Shown in pieces: positions 9,263 to 18,528 of a stretch of DNA of 64,000 nt (position 1 is the stretch's first letter; each line of letters begins with the position of its first letter). The position numbers were made by a program, and so were the translations under genes. The notes under the pieces were generated by a model. That model was not told the origin of the DNA. It was given only the letters and a program-made list of their open reading frames with translations, and made no database searches. Source of the stretch: CBDFLA01 sp965248915 (lineage in GTDB: Bacteria > Pseudomonadota > Alphaproteobacteria > M2410); the NCBI GenBank assembly GCA_965248915.1, contig OZ252216.1, positions 1,364,001-1,428,000 on the forward strand. Direction: 5' to 3'.

Positions 9263-9781
9263 ATGTCCTTCGTTATCCGCCCTGCAAAAAAAAGCGATGT
9301 CCATAGCCTGCCTGAAGTCGAAAAAAGTTCCGGAGAGGTCTTTAGAGCCATCGGCATGGGGTCTGTGTCAGATATGCCAGTTACAAGCGATGAGACACTC
9401 AAAGCTGCTCAAAAACGTGGTCATCTTTGGGTCGCTGAATTTGACGGAGATATCGCCGGTTTTGCTTTGGCGGAAATGAGGGACGGGTTGGCCCATCTGG
9501 GTGAAGTTTCGGTCGCGCCACAGTTTGCTCGAAAAGGAGTGGGAACACAGCTGATCAACCAAGTCATCGAATGGGCCAAATCCGCAAAGTCACCCTACTT
9601 GACCCTCACGACATTCCGCGATGTCCCTTGGAACGCCCCCTACTACACGAAATTAGGATTCTCAGAATGTGACGCCGAAGGTTTCGGTCCAGATCATCGT
9701 GACGCCTTTGAGGCAGGAAGGAAGCTCTTTCCCGATCATCCGCGTATCGTTATGCGAAAACCAGTCTCTGATCCTACTTAG
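9263..9781 (+). CDS. GNAT-family N-acetyltransferase
   Basis: 172 aa from the ATG at 9263 (SFVIRPAKKSDV). The acetyl-CoA binding motif A is visible as LGEVSVAPQFARKGVGTQLINQ (Q/RxxGxG/A at about residue 95), followed by the usual C-terminal NAPYYTKLGFSE loop. The frame is open for 51 more codons upstream but those overlap the start of the GMC gene and lack the domain. The acceptor cannot be predicted. Convergent with the carbonic-anhydrase-like gene, with 3 bases between stops. Confidence 0.9.
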   Translation: MSFVIRPAKKSDVHSLPEVEKSSGEVFRAIGMGSVSDMPVTSDETLKAAQKRGHLWVAEFDGDIAGFALAEMRDGLAHLGEVSVAPQFARKGVGTQLINQVIEWAKSAKSPYLTLTTFRDVPWNAPYYTKLGFSECDAEGFGPDHRDAFEAGRKLFPDHPRIVMRKPVSDPT

Positions 9782-9784
9782 AGT

Positions 9785-10318
9785 CTACTCCGGTATTTGC
9801 ACAAGCTTTGACGTGAACCGCTTGTAATTCGCAACGTAAACTTCGGCTGACATTTCCAAGGATTTAATCACCGACGGCGAGAGCTCTTTGACCACTTTGC
9901 CAGGCGCTCCAATCACCATAGAGTTATCGGGTATCTCTTTGCCTTCCGGGATCAAGGCATGCGCACCGATCAAACAGTTCTTACCAATAACCGTGTTGTT
10001 AAGAACCGTCGCGCCAATACCAATCAATGTGTTGTCCCCAATCCTACATCCATGGAGCATCGCTTTGTGACCAACCGTCACTCCGGATCCAATCGTCAAT
10101 GGAACGCCTACGTCGGTATGAAGGACGGAGTTGTCTTGAATATTGGTTCGTTCGCCAATTGTAATGGGATCATTGTCGCCTCTTAGTACAGCACCCCACC
10201 AAACACTAACGTCCTTCATGAGTGTGACACGACCCATGACATGCGCGCTTGGTGCAATCCAATAGTCGCCTTCAGACGGCAATTCAGGCGATACACCATC
10301 AAGCGAGTAAACCGACAT
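9785..10318 (-). CDS. Gamma-carbonic anhydrase family protein (left-handed beta-helix)
   Basis: 177 aa made of hexapeptide repeats typical of the Cam/YrdA/PaaY/CaiE group. The three Zn-ligand histidines appear in order: H in NSVLHTDV, then H in VTVGHKAMLHG (two). The N-terminal GDYWIAPSAHVMGRV and the RGDNDPITIGERTNIQDNSV segment are classic. Members are zinc carbonic anhydrases or thioesterases. The ATG at 10318 has TGAGGA at the right distance; a TTG two codons up is less likely. Confidence 0.92.
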   Translation of the reverse strand: MSVYSLDGVSPELPSEGDYWIAPSAHVMGRVTLMKDVSVWWGAVLRGDNDPITIGERTNIQDNSVLHTDVGVPLTIGSGVTVGHKAMLHGCRIGDNTLIGIGATVLNNTVIGKNCLIGAHALIPEGKEIPDNSMVIGAPGKVVKELSPSVIKSLEMSAEVYVANYKRFTSKLVQIPE

Positions 10319-10462
10319 TTCCAATCCTCACAATTCTCAGTGTTGAAATCATGTCTATCAGATTGAAAATCCCAAACAATCCCTATCAAACGCCACCCTT
10401 TAAATGAGACGGTCTGATACCTATATGTTGATTACCTGTCAGTGAGTGAGGGAACGATTGGT

Positions 10463-11473
10463 ATGCCTGAAGCGCAAATGAGCCCAGAAATCGTCAAGAA
10501 TCTGCCGGCTCTCATGCCCGCCGACCTCGCAGAGAAAATTGTTCAAGACAGCATTCGCAAATATTTCGACCAGCGTCGGGCCAGAATTCCGGGATTCATT
10601 GATCGTCATTTCTCTGTCAAAGGGGCATGGCACCTCAACAAGCGCGCCTTCGGTCGTGATCTCTATAGAACCCCAGCCAACGTCCTGACCATCGCTCCGG
10701 TCCTGTTAGCGCGTACGCTGGGGCGCGGTCTCAAGAAGCGCGGCAAGCCCTGGCTGCATGACAAGATTGAGTCCAGAGACCTTCACCTTAAGACCGACGT
10801 CAATCGGGAACTCGAATGGCGCCTTTATACGGATTTGCTCGAGGTCCCTTTTGCCCAGTCCGATCGGCAAAGTGAACGGGATGTTCTTGCTGAGGAAATT
10901 TTCAACAACCGAACTCTGTCAACCGCGCTTGAACAAGCAATCAACAATGTTGTCGATGCCGCCGGACCTAGAAACAAACAACAGCTCCAGTCGGTCATGT
11001 CCCAGTATCTGGAGACACGCGCCGCTAATGCTGAAGTCGTCAATCTCGCACTTTCACTTGCCATCGGTGCAACCGTCGCACACAAGGTTACGCCGGGCGC
11101 GCTAACGTTGGGCCCAACGATGGCAAATGCCATTGCACACAAAGCGGCCGTCAGCACCTTCCCACTCGGCGCAAGCGTTGGATCAATGTGGTACAGCGCA
11201 TTTCCTATCGCCCCTTCAGCCGCACTGGCAGCCACCACTACCGGCGGCGCCCTCGCGCTAGCTGCCGTCGTCACCGCTTTTTCAGGCGTTGTTGCAGATC
11301 CTCTACAACGCTCACTCGGCCTTCACAAGCGCCGCCTCGACAAGTTCGTCGACACGCTCGAAGACAACATGCTTTACGACGAAGTCGTACATCTGAGAGT
11401 GAAAGATCACTACGTTGGACGTTTGATCGATCTCTTCGACGCCTTAGGTGCGATGGCCGCTTACGCGAAGTAA
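10463..11473 (+). CDS. DUF6635-like protein of unknown function
   Basis: 336 aa from the ATG at 10463, which has GAGGGA upstream; a GTG seven codons earlier is the alternative. The N-terminal third (PGFIDRHFSVKGAWHLNKR ... RTPANVLTIAPVLL) resembles what I recall of DUF6635 proteins. The middle, around residues 195-280, is rich in Ala/Gly/Thr and hydrophobic, with two or three likely membrane-inserting stretches. The C-terminus is amphipathic helical. No enzymatic motif is seen. It lies alone, divergent from the carbonic-anhydrase-like gene, with a 270-base gap to phoH in which I see nothing definite. Confidence 0.7.
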   Translation: MPEAQMSPEIVKNLPALMPADLAEKIVQDSIRKYFDQRRARIPGFIDRHFSVKGAWHLNKRAFGRDLYRTPANVLTIAPVLLARTLGRGLKKRGKPWLHDKIESRDLHLKTDVNRELEWRLYTDLLEVPFAQSDRQSERDVLAEEIFNNRTLSTALEQAINNVVDAAGPRNKQQLQSVMSQYLETRAANAEVVNLALSLAIGATVAHKVTPGALTLGPTMANAIAHKAAVSTFPLGASVGSMWYSAFPIAPSAALAATTTGGALALAAVVTAFSGVVADPLQRSLGLHKRRLDKFVDTLEDNMLYDEVVHLRVKDHYVGRLIDLFDALGAMAAYAK

Positions 11474-11747
11474 ACTCTACGCGTCGCGAATATGGAAAGT
11501 GTGTGTGAGAAATATTTCTCAAGACGCATTCATCGCCGCACGTTACTCTTACATCAGGTATCTTGATTCGTTTCCGTTGCGGATTTGCTTATCGCGCAAC
11601 GCAAAGGGGGCAACTTGTCGAACATGCGCACCGCATTTGCGGACCAGTGCCATTTAGCAAACTTGCATCGACTCGTTCGAGAAATTCTCACGCTCCAAGA
11701 TACCTCTTCAGAAAACTGTCAAACATCGCAACCCAACAGGAGTCTTT

Positions 11748-12509
11748 ATGGGTAAACGATCGTCGCGTCACAAAGCTCGAGATCACCGTCAACCAAATCA
11801 AGAGAGAGAATACGAAAACAATATTCGCTCGCTCCACCCGGACCCACATGGCTGGAGTCCTCTAGACGCAGACAGTCGTGACAAACGATATATCAAGAAT
11901 ATTCGCCCTCAGAGTGAGAACCAGAAGGCACTCTTAGCCGCTATTGCCAATCACAGTTTGGTGGTGGCAAGCGGACCTGCAGGAACCGGAAAAACATTCC
12001 TCGCCATCGCCAAAGCGGTTGAAGCACTAGAACGTGGCGACGTTGCCCGCATTCTCCTCACCCGCCCTGCCATTGAGGCCGGTGAGAGCCTTGGCTTTCT
12101 CCCGGGAGATCTCGAAGACAAACTAGCGCCCTATCTTCGCCCGCTCTATGACGCTCTCAACGACAGAATGGGGGCGAAGCGACTCCGTCAGGCCCTCAGC
12201 GATGGATCGATTGAGATTGCACCGGTTGCTTATATGCGGGGCCGAACCCTGAACAACTCATTCGTTGTGATCGATGAGGCGCAAAATTGCACCTACGGCC
12301 AAATCAAAATGCTGCTAACACGCCTTGGCTGGCACTCCACGATGGTTCTAACCGGAGATCCCGATCAAAGCGACTTGCTCTCTGGCATGTCGGGCTTTCA
12401 AGAGGTCGCCGACAAACTTCGGCAACTCGACACCGTGTCGGTTATTGATCTCAAAGACCACGATATTGTCCGACACCCTCTTGTCGCAAGTATGCTCGGC
12501 GTGCTCTAG
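11748..12509 (+). CDS. PhoH-family P-loop ATPase
   Basis: 253 aa. The Walker A motif GPAGTGKT lies at residues 75-82, the Walker B FVVIDEAQN near 170, and the sensor LTGDPDQSD near 200. This is the short, single-domain PhoH form without a KH domain, preceded by a basic N-terminus (RSSRHKARDHRQ). PhoH proteins are predicted RNA helicase/NTPase-like enzymes; the classical PhoH beside ybeZ/ybeY is normally separate, and no ybeY or lnt neighbours occur here, so this is a paralogue. AGGAG at 11738-11742 supports the ATG. Confidence 0.92.
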   Translation: MGKRSSRHKARDHRQPNQEREYENNIRSLHPDPHGWSPLDADSRDKRYIKNIRPQSENQKALLAAIANHSLVVASGPAGTGKTFLAIAKAVEALERGDVARILLTRPAIEAGESLGFLPGDLEDKLAPYLRPLYDALNDRMGAKRLRQALSDGSIEIAPVAYMRGRTLNNSFVVIDEAQNCTYGQIKMLLTRLGWHSTMVLTGDPDQSDLLSGMSGFQEVADKLRQLDTVSVIDLKDHDIVRHPLVASMLGVL

Positions 12510-12510
12510 A

Positions 12511-12540
12511 CAAAAAGAAAGCGCGGACAAATGCCGCGCT
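12511..12540 (-). terminator. Intrinsic terminator for the small membrane gene at 12564
   Basis: AGCGCGG (12520-12526) pairs with CCGCGCT (12534-12540) around a 7-base loop. Read on the minus strand, the stem is followed by TTTCTTTTTG, the expected U-tract. It lies between two convergent genes and may also act on phoH, although the plus strand lacks a T-run. Confidence 0.7.
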
Positions 12541-12563
12541 GAATGGGAAACTGGTTTGTGCCC

Positions 12564-12857
12564 TTAAAGTCCGAAGGCAATAGCCTCGACCAAAACAAAG
12601 GTTCCAAGAGCAAAACACCCAACGAATGAGTAGTACGCTCGACGGCGAGGAAACGCCGATGGGTTGGAAAAGAGAGACCGCAGAACTTCAAAAGCGGGAC
12701 GGCCCTCGTGGCGGGTCAAATGATACCCGGTGAAGACGGTCACGATTGTCAACGCGAAAAAGAACGCATTGGCATCCGACATAGCGCCAGCAAAATAGGT
12801 AAGTGCCACCAAAACCGAGGCCACAATCGCGGTAATGTTTACAGATGCTGAGGACAT
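12564..12857 (-). CDS. Small integral membrane protein, unknown function
   Basis: 97 aa with three hydrophobic helices (about residues 7-24, 30-45 and 74-95) and a short basic loop between the second and third (RHEGRPAFEVLRS, FPRRRAYYS). GGGAG sits 8 bases before the ATG. No family is recognised with confidence; the arrangement loosely recalls small YiaA-like proteins but without clear motifs. An intrinsic terminator follows. Confidence 0.7.
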   Translation of the reverse strand: MSSASVNITAIVASVLVALTYFAGAMSDANAFFFALTIVTVFTGYHLTRHEGRPAFEVLRSLFSNPSAFPRRRAYYSFVGCFALGTFVLVEAIAFGL

Positions 12858-13144
12858 TTTGTGTCACTCCCACTTCTAACTATCGGAACTTGAACAACCG
12901 CCACATTGGCGGCTCACGACTAATAACTAGTATCCGGAGTTACCATGCGCAATGTGTTGACCGTCACATTGCCCAACCTCCGACGGCCGTGGAGCTTCCC
13001 CAATCCTGATTGTGTAATCACCGTCACACCCAATTTGCATCAGTTTCGAACCACAACAATTCCAAACAAGGTGAGAAAAGTGTTAATGAGACGACAACCA
13101 TTCCCCTTCAAATGGGGATCGAAGTATCAAGGAGCACGTTGAAA

Positions 13145-13612
13145 ATGTCGAACGCTCGAGTATGGACCGTCTATCTCTCAGGAGAAATCCACACCGATTG
13201 GAGAGATCAAATCGAAGCCGATATCCGGTCCCATGACCTGCCGGTCACCTTCGTGGGCCCCGTTAAAGATCACGCCACGAGCGATGATTGCGGCGTGGAG
13301 ATATTGGGAACGGAGCCGAGTGACTTCTGGAAGGATCACAAGGGCGCCAAAGTCAATTCCATCCGTAACAAGGTCTTGATGGCAGACGCCGATATCGTTG
13401 TCGTACGATTTGGCGACAAATATCGCCAATGGAATGCGGCCTTTGATGCCGGCCTCGCGCACGCCCTTGGAAAGCCCCTCATTGTTCAACATGACCCAAG
13501 CCTCACCCATGCGCTGAAAGAGATCGATGCAGCAGCCCTTGCCGTCGCAAACACCCCAGAACAGGTGGCGAAGTTGCTTAACTATGCCGTGACCGGTAAA
13601 CTTCATGCTTGA
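13145..13612 (+). CDS. YtoQ-family protein
   Basis: 155 aa from the ATG at 13145 (AAGGAG about 11 bases upstream). The sequence VWTVYLSGEIHTDWRDQI at the N-terminus, the FWKDHKGAKVNSIRNK block and VVVRFGDKYRQWNAAFDAG are diagnostic of YtoQ, a nucleoside 2-deoxyribosyltransferase-like fold with no proven function. Full length for the family. The reading frame continues upstream to 13010 but that part is not conserved. Between 12858 and 13144 I see no gene. Confidence 0.92.
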   Translation: MSNARVWTVYLSGEIHTDWRDQIEADIRSHDLPVTFVGPVKDHATSDDCGVEILGTEPSDFWKDHKGAKVNSIRNKVLMADADIVVVRFGDKYRQWNAAFDAGLAHALGKPLIVQHDPSLTHALKEIDAAALAVANTPEQVAKLLNYAVTGKLHA

Positions 13613-13760
13613 GAACTGAAACACAACACATTGAAATTGAAGCGGTTTATCGCCTTGGGGTCACAGTTCTTGCGCGCTTGTCGAAGCACCGACTATTGTA
13701 TAGAAATGGCCACGGGGCTTTGGCCTAAGTTCAGTAGAGTTGGGGGTTGGAGGAGTTCAC

Positions 13761-14480
13761 TTGTTTGACGAAGACGCCAGAGAGGAGTCGTCATGGACGA
13801 CGCCCCTGAGAATTCTGATTATCACGCTCGTGCTGGCGGGGGGCTTTCTCTACTACTATTTCGGCCCAACGGTTGATGATCTTCAAGGCAACACGCCGGT
13901 TGCCTCTCCAAGCACAGTGCCTATCGAATTGACTGTAGGCGGCGTCAAATTCTCCATTCCAGAGAATTTCACCCAGTTTCCCCGTGTGCGGCACGGCGGT
14001 GTGCGCGAAAACGTCGCCCTTTATGGGATGCTCCCTGACCTGGATCCCTACACTCTCGCCACGGAAGTCATTTTCGAGGCGAATGACGCTAAGTCACCGA
14101 TTGTACACTTTCAAATCGAGTCCTACAGAGCTCCGCTGTCGGAGCCAGAACGTTTCAAGCGTATATACCTCCCAAGATTGGAGAACCCAGAAGGTCAACC
14201 GGGGCCGGTCGGTCTCACCCACTACACATTTTTGGCTGGCACAGGGTATTCTGAAGAGGACTTATATGTCGAGCGTTTCGACAACGGAGAGATGGTCGTT
14301 CTACGGTGTACCCGACAAACCTCGAAGCTGCTCTACCCAAATTGCCGGCGAGACATGCGTCTGACGGAGACGGTGGGGCTTAGCTACCGCTTCAAGCGCG
14401 AACGTCTGGAAGAATGGAAGCAAATCGACCGCATAATCCGAGATCAAGTCTATGCCTTCATGGTCAAATCAGAGGAATAG
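13761..14480 (+). CDS. Hypothetical single-pass membrane-anchored protein
   Basis: 239 aa if translation begins at the TTG at 13761, which has an excellent GGAGGAG (13749-13755) 5 bases upstream; a TTG seven codons earlier sits before that site and is unlikely. Residues about 18-37 form one membrane helix, leaving a short cytoplasmic N-terminus and a periplasmic domain of about 195 residues. The periplasmic part begins with a Pro/Ser linker and a beta-rich segment (IELTVGGVKFSIPENF). Two cysteines (in VLRCTR and PNCRRD) could form a disulfide. I know no family. Confidence 0.75.
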   Translation: MFDEDAREESSWTTPLRILIITLVLAGGFLYYYFGPTVDDLQGNTPVASPSTVPIELTVGGVKFSIPENFTQFPRVRHGGVRENVALYGMLPDLDPYTLATEVIFEANDAKSPIVHFQIESYRAPLSEPERFKRIYLPRLENPEGQPGPVGLTHYTFLAGTGYSEEDLYVERFDNGEMVVLRCTRQTSKLLYPNCRRDMRLTETVGLSYRFKRERLEEWKQIDRIIRDQVYAFMVKSEE

Positions 14481-14512
14481 TCGTCCGGAAAATTTCCACT
14501 AGTGTGAAAATC

Positions 14513-14731
14513 CTAGACCTCATCCGGCAAATCGAAATCTAGTATCGCCATATTAAAGGCATAAGAGATTTCGCCGTCTTCTTCATCCCGAAAAATAACC
14601 CCGATAAACTCATCGCCAATGTTCACTTCCACGGAATCGTCTTTTTGCGGACGCCTGTGCAGGCTTATTGTGTCTAGACGGAAAGTTTCGCGTAGGTATT
14701 TCTGGACTTTTAGAAGTTCCGTATTGTCCAC
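14513..14731 (-). CDS. DUF3126 family protein
   Basis: 72 aa, full length for this small alphaproteobacterial family: an N-terminal helix (LLKVQKYLRETF), a beta segment, then the conserved GDEFIGVIFRDEEDGEISYAF. The start is GTG at 14731, with AAGGAG six bases upstream, so an ATG search would miss it. It is the next gene after cysE on the same strand, an arrangement I recall in other alphaproteobacteria, which suggests co-transcription. Function unknown. Confidence 0.9.
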   Translation of the reverse strand: MDNTELLKVQKYLRETFRLDTISLHRRPQKDDSVEVNIGDEFIGVIFRDEEDGEISYAFNMAILDFDLPDEV

Positions 14732-14851
14732 AATGGGCTCCTTTTAGGCGGCAATCAGTCGAAGAGACGTCGGAATAGCAGGACATGTGCGATTTCGCAA
14801 GCGCTCCATTCCCATTCTGATCATGAACAAAAGCGATCAGCGAAACTGGGT

Positions 14852-15697
14852 CTAAATTGATGATCCGTCGATCTCGCCGTCCAAGAACGACTGGTCCATC
14901 ATGTGACTGGGACTGTTGTCACACCCAGCCTCCCCGACAATCTTAGCCGGCACACCTGCAACGGTCTTATTGGGCGGAACGTCCTGCAGCACCACACTCC
15001 CCGCCCCGACGCGAGAGCAGTGCCCTACTTCGACGTTACCAAGAACTTTTGCGCCAGCACCAATCATCACGCCTTTGCGAATCTTTGGATGCCTGTCGCC
15101 AGACTCTTTGCCGGTTCCCCCTAGGGTCACTTCATGGAGCATGGAGACATCATCCTCAACCACTGCCGTCTCACCAATGACAATAGAGGTTGCATGATCA
15201 ATCATGACACCACGCCCGATCTTTGCAGCCGGGTGAATGTCGACGCCAAAAACCTCTGACATGCGGTTTTGCAAAAACATCGCAAGGGGCTTGCCTTTGT
15301 AGAGCCAAAGCCAATGCGACATCCGGTAAGCCTGCAAGGCATGGTAGCCTTTGAAGTATAGGAAGGGTTCCGCATAAGTCGTGCAAGCTGGATCACGATT
15401 AAAAACCGCGATGATGTCCGCCCTCGCCGCTTGTCCAATATCTGGCGTGTGTTTCATCGCTTCATCAAACACTTCACGGATGATAAGCGCGCTCACTGCT
15501 TGGCTGCCAAGCTTTTGTGCAAGTTGGTAAGACAGAGCCATCTCAAAGCTGTCATGATTGAGAACCGTCGCGTGCAGAAAACTCGCAAGCAACGGTGAAT
15601 GACCGGCCATATCCGCCGCCTCCCGGCACATGCGCTCCCATGTCGGGTCAACGACTGCTAAGGTCGGTTTCACAGATCTTTTTGATTCATTGGCCAT
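14852..15697 (-). CDS. cysE: Serine O-acetyltransferase
   Basis: 281 aa. Transfers acetyl from acetyl-CoA to L-serine, giving O-acetylserine, the committed step of cysteine synthesis. The N-terminal SATase helical domain (WERMCREAADMAGHSPLLASF) is followed by the left-handed beta-helix from about residue 150 (FGVDIHPAAKIGRGVMIDHA), the catalytic-loop MLHEVTLGGTGKESGDRHPKI, and a C-terminal tail that normally binds cysteine synthase; it ends in Ile, as expected for CysK docking. GAGG precedes the ATG. Confidence 0.97.
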   Translation of the reverse strand: MANESKRSVKPTLAVVDPTWERMCREAADMAGHSPLLASFLHATVLNHDSFEMALSYQLAQKLGSQAVSALIIREVFDEAMKHTPDIGQAARADIIAVFNRDPACTTYAEPFLYFKGYHALQAYRMSHWLWLYKGKPLAMFLQNRMSEVFGVDIHPAAKIGRGVMIDHATSIVIGETAVVEDDVSMLHEVTLGGTGKESGDRHPKIRKGVMIGAGAKVLGNVEVGHCSRVGAGSVVLQDVPPNKTVAGVPAKIVGEAGCDNSPSHMMDQSFLDGEIDGSSI

Positions 15698-15840
15698 AAC
15701 ACTGCCTCGTATTTTACATTGACAGGCATCTTACAGTGATTTGGTGATTTCTGCCAATTCTTGCCCTCAATCTTCCGTGACAGATCGCACAATCAACTCG
15801 ATTGCGCCGTCTGGCACCCTTAGCAACTCGGCTCTAAGCG

Positions 15841-17229
15841 CTAACCTTTTGCCTTGACCGCTTCGCGTTCCGCAATCTCAGCTCGCAGAATTTTTTGCGT
15901 TTCTTCTGTCAATGGAAAACCCCACATCAAGACCGCCATGATGATCGGGATGATGATGGGAGTGAGGATGTAGATGTAAAGAAGGCCACGAACAGCCGAT
16001 TCTGGATTGTCGACGCCTGCCTCAAATCCAATCATCGGCAAAAAAATCGAATAGACGGCGCCAATCGCCAACGCGACCCCAAGCTTCATAGTCAGCGTGA
16101 GGAGTGAGAAATAGAGCCCCGTTCTCTGCTCGCCGGTCTTATGCATATCGTAGTCGGTAACATCACTCATGATAGATCGGGCCAGGAACTGTGCCGATCC
16201 GTAATTTGCCCCGAAGACAATGAAGACCAAACCGGCCGCGATGAAGTTTCCTTTTGGGATGAGAAGCATGAGCGAAATGGTCGCCGCACTATACGCAAAG
16301 GAAGCAACAAGCGCTTTGTGTTTACCAATCTTGTAGCTCAATCGGATCCACAAAGGTGTGCACACCGCCCCGCTCAAAAAATAGAAAAGCAATAGAAGTT
16401 GGGCGCCCTTTTCCAACTCTAACACATAAGTCGCAAAGAACATAAACAGTGACGCAATTGTGCCGCCGAGAAAACCATCTGCCAAGTAAACCAAGAGCAA
16501 TCGCCGCAACGGTGCGTTTGAAGCCAAGACCTTCAATGCTTCCCTTGGACCCGGTGATTCTGTTCGCTCGCTTGTCGCAACCTTCCTGGATTCAGGGACC
16601 AGCAGAATGGCAATCCAAACCGCAATGGGAAGCGTGACAAACATGTACCAACCGATCGCGCCGGTTTCTTGAATTTTGTTGGCGCCCTGCAGTTGAGCAA
16701 AAAACGGAACGAGAAGCGTGACGATGAGACCGACGATGATAAACGCTTGAACGGCCCCTTGAATACGCGAGCGTTCATGATAGGCAGAATGGATCTCCGA
16801 GGCCCACGCCAAATGATTCAGCGTCACCATCGTCCACCCCACATACATGATGACGAGACAGGCTAAGAGGGCACCCGGTGTAATGGACGCAAAAAACATT
16901 GTTGGGTTAAAGACGACAAAAGCCGCCATCAAGAGAATGGGCGTCCCGACAAAAATCCAGTGACGCCGACGACCAAACCTGGAAGGAAACTTGTCTGAGA
17001 CCACCCCCATAATGGGGTCAGTCACCACGTCCCAAAGACGGGCGATGAGAAACACTAATCCGACCGCCTGAACCCCAAGCCCCAAATCTCCGGCATACAG
17101 AGGCGGCAAGAATACAGCGATGGGTAATCCGATGGCAGCAAGCGGCCATTGTGGCGCAGCGAAGGCCATTAGACGTGGCAGCGACAAATGGATGTCGCCT
17201 TCTGTCATTGGCAGTTTGAGTTTCCCCAT
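15841..17229 (-). CDS. MFS transporter of the GPH (MelB-like) glycoside:cation symporter type
   Basis: About 462 aa with 12 membrane helices. The segments LIARLWDVVTDPIMGVVSD and FGRRRHWIFVGTP, between helices 2 and 3, are the diagnostic GPH motif. Homologues import sugars or other organic solutes with Na+ or H+; here the substrate is unknown and there are no sugar-catabolic neighbours. The ATG at 17229 has GGAGG some 14 bases upstream; an in-frame GTG at 17262 is possible. The gene ends with LTEETQKILRAEIAERE, a typical GPH C-terminus. Confidence 0.88.
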   Translation of the reverse strand: MGKLKLPMTEGDIHLSLPRLMAFAAPQWPLAAIGLPIAVFLPPLYAGDLGLGVQAVGLVFLIARLWDVVTDPIMGVVSDKFPSRFGRRRHWIFVGTPILLMAAFVVFNPTMFFASITPGALLACLVIMYVGWTMVTLNHLAWASEIHSAYHERSRIQGAVQAFIIVGLIVTLLVPFFAQLQGANKIQETGAIGWYMFVTLPIAVWIAILLVPESRKVATSERTESPGPREALKVLASNAPLRRLLLVYLADGFLGGTIASLFMFFATYVLELEKGAQLLLLFYFLSGAVCTPLWIRLSYKIGKHKALVASFAYSAATISLMLLIPKGNFIAAGLVFIVFGANYGSAQFLARSIMSDVTDYDMHKTGEQRTGLYFSLLTLTMKLGVALAIGAVYSIFLPMIGFEAGVDNPESAVRGLLYIYILTPIIIPIIMAVLMWGFPLTEETQKILRAEIAEREAVKAKG

Positions 17230-17383
17230 TCTACCGGCTTTTTCCTCCACCACGGTCCTCACTTCTTTTTTTCAATCTGCCGGAATCCGACAGGTTGCGC
17301 AATGGCCGTTGACGGCTATAAATACGGCCTTGTGCGTCTATCACAAGACACAGCCACGTAAGTTCTACGGCGATGAGGCCAAG

Positions 17384-18031
17384 ATGAGTATTTCTTCAGA
17401 ACTCCTGAACTCAGTATCACAAGCTCCAAAAGATGGAGATCAATTGCAGGCCACATCTCCTTCCGTTGCTGCCTTGGAGTTGTTGGCAATGAGGCGATCA
17501 ACTCTCGCCCGCGAGATGATGGAGCCCGGCCCAACGGATGCTGAAATCACGACCCTCCTTCGCCTCGCCGCTCGCGTGCCCGACCATGGCAAGTTAGGTC
17601 CCTGGCGATTCTTGATTTTCAAAGGCAACGCACGCATGGCTTTCGGGGAGAAGCTCGCGACGATCTTCAAAGAAGCACAATCCGATATGGACGATGAGCG
17701 TGTTGAGTTTGAACGACAACGCTTCACCCGTGCACCTGTCGTAGTAGCTGTCATTTCCAAAACGCAGCCCCATCCAAAAGCGCCAGAATGGGAACAAGTT
17801 CTCTCCTGTGGTGCGGTCTGTCAAAACCTTCTCCTCGCCGCCAACGCGAGTGGATATGCCGCCCAGTGGATTACCGAGTGGTTGGCCTATGACAAGGCTG
17901 TCGATTCCGTGCTTGGACTAGGTGAAGGTGAACGTGTCGCGGGCTACATCTACATTGGCACTGCAAGGTCACAACCAACAGAGCGCCGGCGGGTGGGCCT
18001 CGAAGACCGTATTTCCTACTGGAAAGAATGA
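17384..18031 (+). CDS. Nitroreductase-family flavoprotein (YdjA-like)
   Basis: 215 aa from the ATG at 17384 (GAGG 5 bases upstream); the frame is open to 17120 but that part overlaps the transporter gene. Predicted FMN-dependent NAD(P)H oxidoreductase. Visible motifs are the N-terminal RRST loop that contacts FMN, RVPDHGKLGPWRFLIF, and the late AANASGYAAQWITEW and GYIYIGT segments. The length matches the small YdjA type, whose physiological substrates are unclear. Divergent from the GPH transporter and convergent with queF. Confidence 0.9.
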   Translation: MSISSELLNSVSQAPKDGDQLQATSPSVAALELLAMRRSTLAREMMEPGPTDAEITTLLRLAARVPDHGKLGPWRFLIFKGNARMAFGEKLATIFKEAQSDMDDERVEFERQRFTRAPVVVAVISKTQPHPKAPEWEQVLSCGAVCQNLLLAANASGYAAQWITEWLAYDKAVDSVLGLGEGERVAGYIYIGTARSQPTERRRVGLEDRISYWKE

Positions 18032-18048
18032 ATGAACGACCAGCTTAG

Positions 18049-18528
18049 TTATCCGCGTCCACGATAGGCGGGAACTCCGGTGTCTGGAATCCAAACACCT
18101 TTCGGTGGTTCCCCTGACTGATAAAAGACATCAATCGGGATGCCACCTCTTGGATACCAATATCCTGCGATCCGAAACCACTTCGGCGACAAAACGTCGA
18201 TCAGTCTCTTGGCAATCGCGATGGTGCAATCCTCATGAAACGCGCCGTGGTTTCGAAACGAACCCAAATAAAGTTTGAGCGACTTGCTCTCAACGAGCTT
18301 GCGATCAGGAACATAGTCGATAACCAAATGAGCGAAATCCGGCTGTCCCGTCACCGGGCAAATGGACGTAAACTCCGGACAGGCAAACCGGGCAACATAG
18401 TCAAGGTCTGGATGGGGATTACCAACCGTTTCGAGTTTCGCCTCATCTGGAGAGGTTGGCAGTTCACTTTGTTTACCCAACACGTCAAGCGGGGTGTGAA
18501 TTTCTTCTTGGCTCACAACAGGCCTCAT
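18049..18528 (-). CDS. queF: NADPH-dependent 7-cyano-7-deazaguanine reductase
   Basis: 159 aa from the ATG at 18528. Reduces preQ0 to preQ1 in queuosine biosynthesis. This is the short, single-domain (B. subtilis-type) form: the nucleophilic Cys57 and Asp64 lie in ICPVTGQPD, and the NADPH-binding motif ESKSLKLYL is followed by SFRNHGAFHEDC. In-frame codons upstream (to 18612) add a stretch not found in the family, so the internal start is preferred. Other queuosine genes (queC, queD, queE) are not in the window. Confidence 0.95.
   Translation of the reverse strand: MRPVVSQEEIHTPLDVLGKQSELPTSPDEAKLETVGNPHPDLDYVARFACPEFTSICPVTGQPDFAHLVIDYVPDRKLVESKSLKLYLGSFRNHGAFHEDCTIAIAKRLIDVLSPKWFRIAGYWYPRGGIPIDVFYQSGEPPKGVWIPDTGVPAYRGRG

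Noticed and set aside
11563..11865. 100-codon plus-strand frame before phoH
   Set aside because: Overlaps the phoH start in a different frame; phoH has the ribosome site and conserved motifs.
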